In this document: piece after piece, positions 7,200-15,198 of the stretch
How positions within the stretch are numbered: position 1 is the first letter of the stretch
Layout of the letters: each line of letters opens with the position of its first letter
NCBI RefSeq assembly: GCF_001026905.1
Contig: NZ_LAQL01000002.1
Location: 62,001 to 126,000 of the forward strand
Direction: 5' to 3'
Length of the DNA stretch: 64,000 nucleotides
Source of the DNA: Kiloniella spongiae
GTDB taxonomy: Bacteria; Pseudomonadota; Alphaproteobacteria; Kiloniellales; Kiloniellaceae
Program-made: the position numbers and the translations under genes
Notes under the pieces: model-generated
Databases searched by the model: none
Seen by the model: the letters and a program-made list of their open reading frames with translations, nothing else
Told to the model about the DNA's origin: nothing

Positions 7200-8102
7200 A
7201 TGAATAATAAGAACCAAGAACAAAGCAAAAGTCACCCCTTTATTGGATTAAGTCTTGCAAAGTTAATGCGCCCCAAACACTGGGTTAAGAACGGCTTTGT
7301 TCTAGCTCCTCTACTGTTTACAGGACTTTTTTCCAACCCAGAGGCAATCTCGAAAACGCTTGCCGTTACCTTCTTATTCTGTATCGCATCATCAGCTGTT
7401 TATGTCCTCAATGATATTAAAGATATAAATCATGATCGAAAACATCCTAAGAAGTCACAAACACGCCCCTTGGCTTCTGGTGCGATCTCAATTCCACAGG
7501 CCTTTATTCTACTTGCCTGCCTCTATAGCATTTTAATTGCAGGCTATTTCTTTTCCCCAGAAGCAACGCTTGTTCTCTTTGCCTATGTCATCCTTAACAT
7601 TGGATATAGTTTTTATCTAAAACATCAACCTGTTCTGGATATATTTACAATTGCAATTGGTTTTGTTTTACGTGTATTTGCGGGTGCAACAGTATTAAAT
7701 GTGCCCGTCTCAGCGTGGATGTTTGTCACCACCCTATGCCTCGCCCTCTTTCTTGCCGCAATTAAAAGGCGACAGGAATTACAAGACAGCGGCGCCTCTG
7801 GCAGAGAAGTCCTGGGGTCTTATTCAATATCCCTGGTCAATCGTTTTGCCGAAATGGCGGCAACAGGTGCGCTTGTTTTCTATAGTCTTTTTGTTGTCAC
7901 CACGCGCCCTGAACTCGCAATTACAATCCCGATCGTCTTGTTTGGTATTTACAGATATTGGTACATAGTCGAAATGACAAATGCAGGTGAATCCCCGACA
8001 GAAGCTCTGTTTTCTGATCCCCAATTAATGCTCACAATTACCATATGGGCCGCCGCCTCGGCTTACATCGTTATCTCAGGGCAAGCACCTTTATCCATAT
8101 AA
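7200..8102 (+). CDS. UbiA-family polyprenyl-phosphate phosphoribosyltransferase (DPPR synthase-like)
   Basis: 300 residues with about eight hydrophobic helices. LMRPKHWVKNGFVLAPLLF (residues 22-40) and YVLNDIKDINHDRKHPKK (68-85), which carries the NDxxDxxxD metal/pyrophosphate motif, match the subfamily of Rv3806c rather than ubiquinone prenyltransferases. So does the LAAIKRRQEL segment in the cytoplasmic loop. Rv3806c joins phosphoribosyl pyrophosphate to decaprenyl phosphate, the first step towards arabinosyl lipid donors. It is divergent from gtrA-dprE1-dprE2, completing the likely pathway. The separate DPPR phosphatase is not seen here. An independent terminator follows the stop. Confidence 0.88.
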   Translation: MNNKNQEQSKSHPFIGLSLAKLMRPKHWVKNGFVLAPLLFTGLFSNPEAISKTLAVTFLFCIASSAVYVLNDIKDINHDRKHPKKSQTRPLASGAISIPQAFILLACLYSILIAGYFFSPEATLVLFAYVILNIGYSFYLKHQPVLDIFTIAIGFVLRVFAGATVLNVPVSAWMFVTTLCLALFLAAIKRRQELQDSGASGREVLGSYSISLVNRFAEMAATGALVFYSLFVVTTRPELAITIPIVLFGIYRYWYIVEMTNAGESPTEALFSDPQLMLTITIWAAASAYIVISGQAPLSI

Positions 8103-8130
8103 AAAAGAGACCACGATTAGGGTCTCTTTT
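8103..8130 (+). terminator. Bidirectional rho-independent terminator between ubiA-like gene and cobO
   Basis: AAAAGAGACC and GGTCTCTTTT form a 10-bp stem with an 8-base loop, with T-rich sequence following on both strands. It lies immediately after the UbiA stop and 30 bp from the convergent cobO stop. Confidence 0.85.
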
Positions 8131-8160
8131 TAAGTGATACAAAATGTATTCAGAAATCAA

Positions 8161-8805
8161 TTAGAATTCTATGCCACGTTGAGCTTTGATATTCTGATCT
8201 CTAAAGGGATGCTTGACCAAGGTCATCTCTGTAACTAAATCTGCGATTTCGATCATTTCTTCCTTGGCATTCCGCCCCGTAATTACGACGTGTAGATCTT
8301 CTGGTTTGTTCTCAAGGAAATCAACAACTTCCTCCAGAACCAGATGATCATAACGAAGTGTAATATTCAGTTCGTCCAAAACAATCATGTCATATTTTGG
8401 ATTATCACCACGGCACGCATCAATCATTTCTTTCGATTTAGCCCATGCTTTTTCAGCGGCAGCAATATCGCGTTCTCTGTCTTGCGTATCCCAGGTAAAA
8501 CCTTCGCCCAGCGCATACATTTCAACCTGATCAGGGAATTTTTCCAGAACGTATTTTTCGCCTGTTTCCCACTTACCTTTTACAAACTGTACAACACCGA
8601 TTTTCATACCGTTGCCGACAGCACGCGTCGCCAGGCCAAATGCAGCAGTCGATTTACCCTTACCTTTACCGGTATGAACAATGATCAAACCTTTTTCGTT
8701 AACCTTGTTCGATAGCATTTTATCGCGGGCAGCTTTGCGTTTTTTTGATTTTTCGTTGGCACGTTCAAAATCTTCCGCGCTCTGTTTCTCTTCCGTATCA
8801 CTCAT
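8161..8805 (-). CDS. cobO: Cob(I)yrinic acid a,c-diamide adenosyltransferase CobO
   Basis: 214 residues. The P-loop is HTGKGKGKSTAAFG (residues 44-57). VQFVKGKWETGE and MIVLDELNITLRYDHL are typical of CobO/BtuR, which transfers adenosine from ATP to Co(I) of the corrin. The lysine/glutamate-rich N-terminus is variable in the family. It is the last gene of the minus-strand run cobU-cobW-cobN-cobO, 52 bp after cobN. GGGGAG precedes the ATG at a good distance. Confidence 0.96.
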   Translation of the reverse strand: MSDTEEKQSAEDFERANEKSKKRKAARDKMLSNKVNEKGLIIVHTGKGKGKSTAAFGLATRAVGNGMKIGVVQFVKGKWETGEKYVLEKFPDQVEMYALGEGFTWDTQDRERDIAAAEKAWAKSKEMIDACRGDNPKYDMIVLDELNITLRYDHLVLEEVVDFLENKPEDLHVVITGRNAKEEMIEIADLVTEMTLVKHPFRDQNIKAQRGIEF

Positions 8806-8857
8806 TTAATGTCTCCCCAATATCTTCTCTCATTATAAAATCTATAAACCAGCTCAT

Positions 8858-11800
8858 TTAGCCGGCAACTATGTTCTCCAAAAGAACGCGTGCAGAGTTA
8901 GACCGCGCTTTCCACAAATTTCTATCCTGTGCCTCGATCATGCGTTCAGCCATTTCCCGCAAAGCTGCAGGATTATTTTGCTCCAAAAACTCGCGGACAT
9001 CCGCATCATCCAAATAAGCATCAAAAACAGCATCAAAGTGATGATCTTCAACTACTTTTGCTGTCGCTGCAAAGGCAAAAAGATAATCAACTGTCGCCGC
9101 CATTTCAAAAGCACCCTTGTAGCCATGACGTCTGACACCATCGATCCACTTGGGGTTAACGACACGCGCCCTGACAACTCGTGCTATTTCCTCTTGGAGT
9201 GTTCTGATCTGTGGGCTTTCCGGGCGAGAATGATCATTGTGATAAACAGTTGGCTGTTCCCCTGAAAGGTGACGAATAGCTGCGGTTATCCCCCCCTCAA
9301 ATTGATAGTAGTCGTCGGAATCCAGCAAGTCGTGCTCTCGATTATCCTGATTATGAATAACCGCTTCCACATCCCTCAGGCGGCTTTCAAACAGGCCGTG
9401 TTCCGCGTCCCCAGCGCCGCCGCTACCATAGGCATAACCGCCCCATCCGATATAGGCTTTTGCAAGATCGGCTTCGCCTTCCCAACCGCGCTCATCAATC
9501 AGCGCCTGTAATCCAGCGCCATAAGCACCTGGCTTAGAGCCAAAAACGCGATATCCAGCTCGCTTGATCGCTGTCTTTTCATCTAATCCTTTGGCAATAA
9601 GATCAGCTGATTCTGCTGACACTCTTGCAGCCAGAGGATTCATTTTCTCTGTTTCCTCATCCAACGCGGCCACGGCACGACAGGCTGAATCAAACAGATC
9701 AATCTGTGCCGGAAAAGCATCACGAAAAAAACCGGAGACACGCAGGGTTACATCGACTCTTGGACGGTCTAGGACAGACAGAGGCATAACCTCAAATCCG
9801 ACGACACGTCGTGAGGTTGGTTCCCACTTTGGCTGCACCCCCATCAGGGCCAGACCTTGTGCGATATCATCCCCACCGGTCCGCATGTTTGACGTCCCCC
9901 AGGCAGATAGCGCCATACGTTTTGGCCAAGATCCGTTTTCTTGACGATAGCGTTCAATCATCAGGTTTGCTGACTTCCACCCCAAATGCCATGCAGCAGG
10001 GGTTGGAACAACACGGGAATCTACGGAATAAAAGTTACGTCCCGTCGGAAGAACATCAGGTCGCCCTCGCGTCGGTGCACCAGAAGGTCCAGGTTCAACA
10101 AATTTTCCGTTAAGGCCACGCAGAGTGCCCTTAATCTCTTCGGCACCACAGGATGATACAATCGGCCCAATCGTACTTTTGATTTCGGTCAAAACCGGAC
10201 ATGTATTATCCCACCCATCGAGAGCCTGCACTTCTCCGGATACCAGTTTCTGTGCCAATATTTCCAAACGTTCAACCGTATCCCCATTGGTGCGCCAACT
10301 GCCTTCTGCTACGAGAATATCAGGCTTTGGTCCAGACCAAGGATCACCAAACTGACAATCCAAGGGATCGAATTCAATCGGAAAGCTCAAATCTTTTGCC
10401 AAAGATCGGATCAAAGAGGCATCGCCACCTTTCCCTTCGCCCCGTGGCAACCGTGTCAAAGCAATAAGCAAATCGTCCAAAAGACGCCCTTCCGGGGCAA
10501 GTCCAAAGATATGCAAACCATCGCGGATTTGCATTTCTTTTAACTCACAAAGATAATTATCCAGCTTTGAAAGCGCAGCATCTTCATCATCTGACTGATC
10601 TATACCACAATCTTTATCCAGACCAATTCGCTGAGTAATCTTGAGAATTTCATCCCTCAGAACTTTCAAACGTCTGGGATCAACCCCAGCGGCTTCGTAG
10701 TACTCATCACAAAGTTGTTCCAAATCCGCCAAGGGCCCATAGGATTCAGCACGTGTTAGCGGGGGTGTTAGATGGTCAATAATCACCGCTTGGGCACGAC
10801 GCTTGGCCTGTGTCCCTTCACCCGGATCGTTCACAATAAAGGGGTAAAGATGCGGCGTTGGTCCGAAGACAGCTTCCGGAAAACAGTTCTCAGAAAGCGC
10901 CAACGACTTCCCGGGCAGCCACTCCATATTTCCATGTTTGCCCATATGGATAATGGCATCAACTTTTTCTTCCTGTCGTAACCACGCATAAAAAGCCAGG
11001 TATCCATGAGGTGGCACCAGATCAGGATCATGATAAGTTTCTACCGGATTGATATTGTATCCACGCGCGGGCTGAAGACCGATGATGATCTTGCCACAAT
11101 GAAACGCAGAGACAGCAAAAGCATCCTCATCTGGCATAAAGAAAGGATCATTCTCGAAAGTACCCCATCTCTCTTCTATAGCTGTTTTCACAGCCGTCGG
11201 CAGAGCATCCCAGAACTGCCTATAGGCACTTAAAGAAATCTTTGACCTGATAACACGCCCATCAACGGCAGCATTGGTTGGCCCTTCGGCCATTCGTTCA
11301 ACCAAAGCATTTCCATCGCCTGGAATATCAAAAATGCTGTAGCCAGCATCATTCATTGCCTGTAAGAGCTGAATTGTGCCCGCTGGTGTATCAAGTCCGA
11401 CGCCATTGCCCATGCGCCCATCCCGATTGGGATAGTTCGCCATGATGACCGCAACTTTGCGTTCAGAAACTTCTTTGTTTCTAAGCCGAAGCCATGCTCT
11501 GGCCAAATCAGCGACGAAATCAATCCGGTCTTTGACTTCCTGATAACTAACAACAGAGCTTTGGGTTGTTTCGTCATAACGGGCTTCTGACTTGAATGAA
11601 ACCGCCCGGGAGAGAATACGTCCATCAACCTCTGGCAAGGCAACATTCATCGCGATATCGCGCGCAGAAAGACCACTTAGCCCTTCCCGCCAACCGGCCT
11701 CGTTCCCACCAGAAAAAATAACCTGCAAAATTGGAGCATCAACAACATCGAAAGGTGTTTCTTTTCTCTCCGCACCGGGCGTTGAAATTGCAAAGCCCGT

Positions 11801-12595
11801 TGCATTCAGAATAAGTCCGGTATCTGCATTTTCGAGCAAAGTACTGACGATCCCTGCCGAAATCGGTTCCTTAAGAGAAGCACAGTAAATGGGTAAGGGA
11901 TTGACGCCCTTTTCCTGTAAAGACTTGATCAAGGCATCAACTGGTGCCAAATTTGCGGCTTGCAAAAGAGCACGATAGAAAACAATCGCAGCAACTGGTG
12001 CATTCGCTACCCAATCATGCCGAAGATCATCTAATTCAGGATTATCACGCCCCGGCCAATAAATGCCGGATCTCAATAACGGCTTCGGCTCGACCCACTC
12101 AAAATTACGGTCAATTAAACCCGCAAGATAGCACAACAGATTACGGGAATTATCTGGTCCACCATGAATGAAATATTGCCAAACACGGTGATATACATCT
12201 CGCGTCACTGAAGAGTGTGCAGCAAGTTCTGCATCGGGTTGATCATCACCCGGTAACAACACAAGCGGAATTTTCTTTTGCTTACAAATGGCCCGGAATT
12301 GTTCTACCCCATAAGGCCAATACCCAGCCCCTCCAAGGATCCGCGCCACGACAACCTTGGCATTGGCGATAATATCATCAACATACAGATCAACTGACAT
12401 GTTGTGTGATAACTGCATCAGGTTCGCCAAACGCAGAGACGGATATGCATCACCGATTACTTGTCTAGCCTGAACCAGACTGGCCAGTTCTGTATCTGCC
12501 GCAGAGACAATAACAATATCCCCCGGTGTTTGCCCCAGGTCGATTGCTTCGGATCCATCAGCGATTGCTCCGGGTTGGGCTTGTAACAGATGCAT
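8858..12595 (-). CDS. cobN: Cobaltochelatase subunit CobN
   Basis: 1245 residues, close to the usual 1250-1300 for CobN, the large subunit of the ATP-dependent aerobic cobaltochelatase that inserts Co into hydrogenobyrinic acid a,c-diamide. Recognisable segments are VIMANYPNRDGRMGNGVGLD, DAIIHMGKHGNMEWLPGKSL (the HGxxEWLPGK signature shared with Mg-chelatase H), LPTGRNFYSVDSRVVPTPAA and NMRTGGDDIAQ. It follows cobW by 118 bp. Its partners CobS and CobT are not in the window. AGAGAAA is a modest ribosome site before the ATG. The gene commits the organism to late cobalt insertion. Confidence 0.97.
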   Translation of the reverse strand: MHLLQAQPGAIADGSEAIDLGQTPGDIVIVSAADTELASLVQARQVIGDAYPSLRLANLMQLSHNMSVDLYVDDIIANAKVVVARILGGAGYWPYGVEQFRAICKQKKIPLVLLPGDDQPDAELAAHSSVTRDVYHRVWQYFIHGGPDNSRNLLCYLAGLIDRNFEWVEPKPLLRSGIYWPGRDNPELDDLRHDWVANAPVAAIVFYRALLQAANLAPVDALIKSLQEKGVNPLPIYCASLKEPISAGIVSTLLENADTGLILNATGFAISTPGAERKETPFDVVDAPILQVIFSGGNEAGWREGLSGLSARDIAMNVALPEVDGRILSRAVSFKSEARYDETTQSSVVSYQEVKDRIDFVADLARAWLRLRNKEVSERKVAVIMANYPNRDGRMGNGVGLDTPAGTIQLLQAMNDAGYSIFDIPGDGNALVERMAEGPTNAAVDGRVIRSKISLSAYRQFWDALPTAVKTAIEERWGTFENDPFFMPDEDAFAVSAFHCGKIIIGLQPARGYNINPVETYHDPDLVPPHGYLAFYAWLRQEEKVDAIIHMGKHGNMEWLPGKSLALSENCFPEAVFGPTPHLYPFIVNDPGEGTQAKRRAQAVIIDHLTPPLTRAESYGPLADLEQLCDEYYEAAGVDPRRLKVLRDEILKITQRIGLDKDCGIDQSDDEDAALSKLDNYLCELKEMQIRDGLHIFGLAPEGRLLDDLLIALTRLPRGEGKGGDASLIRSLAKDLSFPIEFDPLDCQFGDPWSGPKPDILVAEGSWRTNGDTVERLEILAQKLVSGEVQALDGWDNTCPVLTEIKSTIGPIVSSCGAEEIKGTLRGLNGKFVEPGPSGAPTRGRPDVLPTGRNFYSVDSRVVPTPAAWHLGWKSANLMIERYRQENGSWPKRMALSAWGTSNMRTGGDDIAQGLALMGVQPKWEPTSRRVVGFEVMPLSVLDRPRVDVTLRVSGFFRDAFPAQIDLFDSACRAVAALDEETEKMNPLAARVSAESADLIAKGLDEKTAIKRAGYRVFGSKPGAYGAGLQALIDERGWEGEADLAKAYIGWGGYAYGSGGAGDAEHGLFESRLRDVEAVIHNQDNREHDLLDSDDYYQFEGGITAAIRHLSGEQPTVYHNDHSRPESPQIRTLQEEIARVVRARVVNPKWIDGVRRHGYKGAFEMAATVDYLFAFAATAKVVEDHHFDAVFDAYLDDADVREFLEQNNPAALREMAERMIEAQDRNLWKARSNSARVLLENIVAG

Positions 12596-12664
12596 AGAGT
12601 ATTTCTCTTGGTTCGAGTTCTTGTAATCCTAGCTCATCATTAGCAAAGGATTGATCTTTTATAG

Positions 12665-12706
12665 AAACACCGGGGCCAAAAGGTTTATTGTTTGCCCCCG
12701 GTGTTT
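12665..12706. terminator. Strong GC-rich stem-loop between cobW and cobN
   Basis: AAACACCGGGG pairs with CCCCGGTGTTT (11 bp, loop about 20 bases) just after the cobW stop codon. The T-run is good on the plus strand (TTTTGATTTTTT) and poor on the coding minus strand, so for cobW-cobN it may be a partial terminator or an mRNA-stabilising structure. As a plus-strand terminator it would block antisense transcription from the cobN side. Confidence 0.55.
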
Positions 12707-12713
12707 TGATTTT

Positions 12714-13748
12714 TTAGGCCGCGATCGCAGCACGAATAGCAGGTTCGTCCATGTCATGATCACCAATAATCACAAGACGGGAACGACGCTCGACACCCTC
12801 TGACCATTCCTGATCAAAATAATGTTGGAAACGACTACCAACACCCTGAATCACGAGGCGCATATCTTTATCAGCAACAGCGGCAAAACCTTTGACCCGA
12901 AGAATATTATGCTCAGCTACAATTGGCAGCAACTTATCAATAAAGGCTTCCGGGCTTGCGATCTCGCCCAAGTCCACAGCAAAACTTTCAAAATCATCGT
13001 GATCATGTTCGTGCCCATCATCGTGATGTGAAGGACGGGAATCCAGATCATCCTCGGCAGCAGCTTCCAACCCAAGCAAAATAGATGCGTTAATCTCACC
13101 ATGAGATATTTTGACGATCTTTACTTCCGGGCGGATTTCTTTACGGATTGTAGCCAGAACTGTATCCATATCACCCTCGTTAAGCAGATCAAGCTTGTTC
13201 ACGACAACCATATCCGCACAGGCGAGTTGTTCTTCAAAAAGCTCTTCCAGCGGGCTTTCGTGATCAAGGTTTTCATCTGCTTCACGTTGCTGTGCAATTG
13301 CTTCCGGGTTTGTTGCAAACAAACCATCGGCCACAGCTCTGCCATCAACCAGAGTAATAACGCCATCAACGGTTACACGGGTACGGATTTCCGGCCAGTT
13401 AAAAGCTTTCACCAATGGTTTGGGCAAAGCCAAACCAGATGTTTCAATGATGATATGGTCCGGGGGCGTTTCCCGGTTTAACAACTTTTCAATTGTCGGA
13501 ATAAAATCATCCGCAACAGTGCAACAGATGCATCCATTGGCAAGTTCCAGAACATCATCATCATTGCATCCTTCGATGCCACAGCCTTTGACAATGTCAC
13601 TATCGACACCGAGATCGCCAAATTCATTAATAATAAGCGCAATTCTTTTACCACCAGCAGTCTTTAAAAGATGCTGTATTGTCGAAGTTTTTCCAGCACC
13701 CAGGAAACCTGTGATAACAGTGGCTGGAATTTTTGCTGCTTGAGACAT
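12714..13748 (-). CDS. cobW: CobW, G3E-family GTPase / metallochaperone
   Basis: 344 residues. The G1 P-loop is GFLGAGKTS (14-22); NGCICCTVADD carries the CxCC metal motif (Cys73, 75, 76); VVNKLDLL is the GTP-specificity motif. A His/Asp-rich segment (HHDDGHEHDHDDFE) precedes the C-terminal CobW_C domain. CobW proteins are GTP-dependent metallochaperones; those encoded next to cobN are thought to supply Co(II) to the chelatase. It lies 24 bp after cobP and upstream of cobN in one run. AGGA precedes the ATG at about ten bases. Confidence 0.95.
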   Translation of the reverse strand: MSQAAKIPATVITGFLGAGKTSTIQHLLKTAGGKRIALIINEFGDLGVDSDIVKGCGIEGCNDDDVLELANGCICCTVADDFIPTIEKLLNRETPPDHIIIETSGLALPKPLVKAFNWPEIRTRVTVDGVITLVDGRAVADGLFATNPEAIAQQREADENLDHESPLEELFEEQLACADMVVVNKLDLLNEGDMDTVLATIRKEIRPEVKIVKISHGEINASILLGLEAAAEDDLDSRPSHHDDGHEHDHDDFESFAVDLGEIASPEAFIDKLLPIVAEHNILRVKGFAAVADKDMRLVIQGVGSRFQHYFDQEWSEGVERRSRLVIIGDHDMDEPAIRAAIAA

Positions 13749-13772
13749 ACGTCAAAATCCTGCTTTTAAAAT

Positions 13773-14321
13773 TTAGTCAGAAGATACTGCAGAGGGTTTA
13801 ACCTGCATTGGTAATCCTGACATCATAAATGTTACGGAAGGAACTACTGCAGCAAGACGTTGATGTAAACGCCCTGCATAATCCCTGAAATCTCTGGACA
13901 TTTTGTCCATGGGAACAATTCCTAAACCAACTTCGTTTGAAACTAGCACAACAGGACAAGACAACTCGGCCAAAGACGCGACCAATTGTGCACCTTCTAC
14001 GTCAGGGTCGCGCCCTTCCATCATCAAGTTTGTTACCCACAAGGTCAGGCAATCAACCAGAATAGTTGCACCTGGTCGCTGGATACGCTTTAGGCACTGT
14101 ACTATATCCAACGGTTCTTCAAAGGTTGTCCACCGCGCGCCACGGCGTTCCTTATGCTCATCGATCCGATCAAACATTTCATCGTCCCAGATCCTGGCCG
14201 TCGCAACATATAGGCAATCTCCATCTTTTTGCTCGACCAGCTGTTCGGCATAGCTACTTTTCCCAGAGCGGGCGCCCCCTAGAATTAACGCGTGAGCTAT
14301 CGCAGTTTTTTTTTCAGACAT
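13773..14321 (-). CDS. cobU: Adenosylcobinamide kinase / guanylyltransferase CobP (CobU)
   Basis: 182 residues, standard length. LILGGARSGKSSYAE near the N-terminus is the P-loop diagnostic of CobU/CobP, and SNEVGLGIVPMDKMSRDFRD is the conserved central block. The bifunctional enzyme phosphorylates adenosylcobinamide and converts it to AdoCbi-GDP in the nucleotide-loop pathway. An in-frame GTG lies directly before the chosen ATG. It is the first gene of the cobU-cobW-cobN-cobO run and is divergent from bluB, with about 170 bp between that must carry both promoters. Confidence 0.94.
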   Translation of the reverse strand: MSEKKTAIAHALILGGARSGKSSYAEQLVEQKDGDCLYVATARIWDDEMFDRIDEHKERRGARWTTFEEPLDIVQCLKRIQRPGATILVDCLTLWVTNLMMEGRDPDVEGAQLVASLAELSCPVVLVSNEVGLGIVPMDKMSRDFRDYAGRLHQRLAAVVPSVTFMMSGLPMQVKPSAVSSD

Positions 14322-14512
14322 CACTTTGAACTCTCAATATTCGCAGGTACCGCACCGCTTTCGCCAAACTCTCTCCTAACCTTTTCTCTTGGTCGGAAAC
14401 TTGTTGCAAGGCAAATATCAAAAACCATCAATATGAATAAAACCATCGACAGTTCCTATTATTCCATGCAAATTCAATAATAGATAAGTAGTGATGATTG
14501 GCTTCAAGTGTA

Positions 14513-15151
14513 ATGAACAAACCGGATTTCAACGATAATTTTTGCAACAAATTAACAGAGCTTCTGGAGTGGCGGCGGGATGTACGTCAGTTTAAAACAG
14601 ATCCATTACCCGACGGAACATTGGACGAATTACTAGACCTCGCCTGCCTTGCCCCATCTGTGGGTAATAGCCAGCCATGGCGTTACGTATTGGTCGAAAG
14701 CGAAACAAAGAAAAAAGAAATCAAAGAAAACTTTGAACATGCGAATGCGCAAGCTCTCGAAGGTTACGACGGCGAAAAAGCGCAACTGTATGCCAACCTC
14801 AAATTATCGGGCATGGATCGCGCTCCAATACAGCTCGCGGTTTTTGCACACGAAGAAACCGAGCAGGGTCATGGCCTTGGGCACCAATCCATGCCTGAAA
14901 TGTTACGCTACTCTGCTGTATTATCCGTCCACACCCTGTGGCTGGCAGCACGTGCTAAGGGTATAGGCCTAGGATGGGTATCCATCATCGATCCGGATGC
15001 TGTAAAACAAACACTGGAAGTCCCTGACGAATGGGCACTCGTTGCCTATTGTTGCATCGGCTACCCAACCGAAGAAAAGGACACCCCGGAACTTGTCACA
15101 CTCGGTTGGCAGGACAGATTAGGTGATTGTCGTAAGCTTCTTATCAAATAA
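14513..15151 (+). CDS. bluB: 5,6-dimethylbenzimidazole synthase BluB
   Basis: About 212 residues of nitroreductase fold. RRDVRQFKTDPLPDG and LAPSVGNSQPWRYVLV, followed by LAARAKGIGLGWVSIIDP, are BluB-type blocks; BluB uses O2 to cannibalise FMNH2 into DMB, the lower ligand of B12. Being next to cobU supports this over a generic nitroreductase. I chose the ATG; a TTG five codons upstream is also in frame, and neither has an evident Shine-Dalgarno sequence. The Gly-His-Gly region (GHGLGHQSMPEM) is less typical than in well-known BluBs, so some doubt remains. An independent terminator follows. Confidence 0.82.
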   Translation: MNKPDFNDNFCNKLTELLEWRRDVRQFKTDPLPDGTLDELLDLACLAPSVGNSQPWRYVLVESETKKKEIKENFEHANAQALEGYDGEKAQLYANLKLSGMDRAPIQLAVFAHEETEQGHGLGHQSMPEMLRYSAVLSVHTLWLAARAKGIGLGWVSIIDPDAVKQTLEVPDEWALVAYCCIGYPTEEKDTPELVTLGWQDRLGDCRKLLIK

Positions 15152-15179
15152 AAAATGCCCGCTAAAGCAGGCATTTTTT
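15151..15179. terminator. Bidirectional terminator between bluB and pepN
   Basis: AAAAATGCC and GGCATTTTT flank an inner GC pair block and a TAAA loop, with one C/A mismatch. It lies between convergent bluB and pepN, with A/T tracts on both sides. Confidence 0.8.
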
Positions 15180-15198
15180 ATCCGAAACGTTATTCAAT

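Noticed and set aside
14325-14497. Cobalamin riboswitch upstream of cobU or bluB
   Set aside because: Neither strand has the B12-box or the conserved core of the cobalamin riboswitch; the same is true of the cbiX/cbiB gap.
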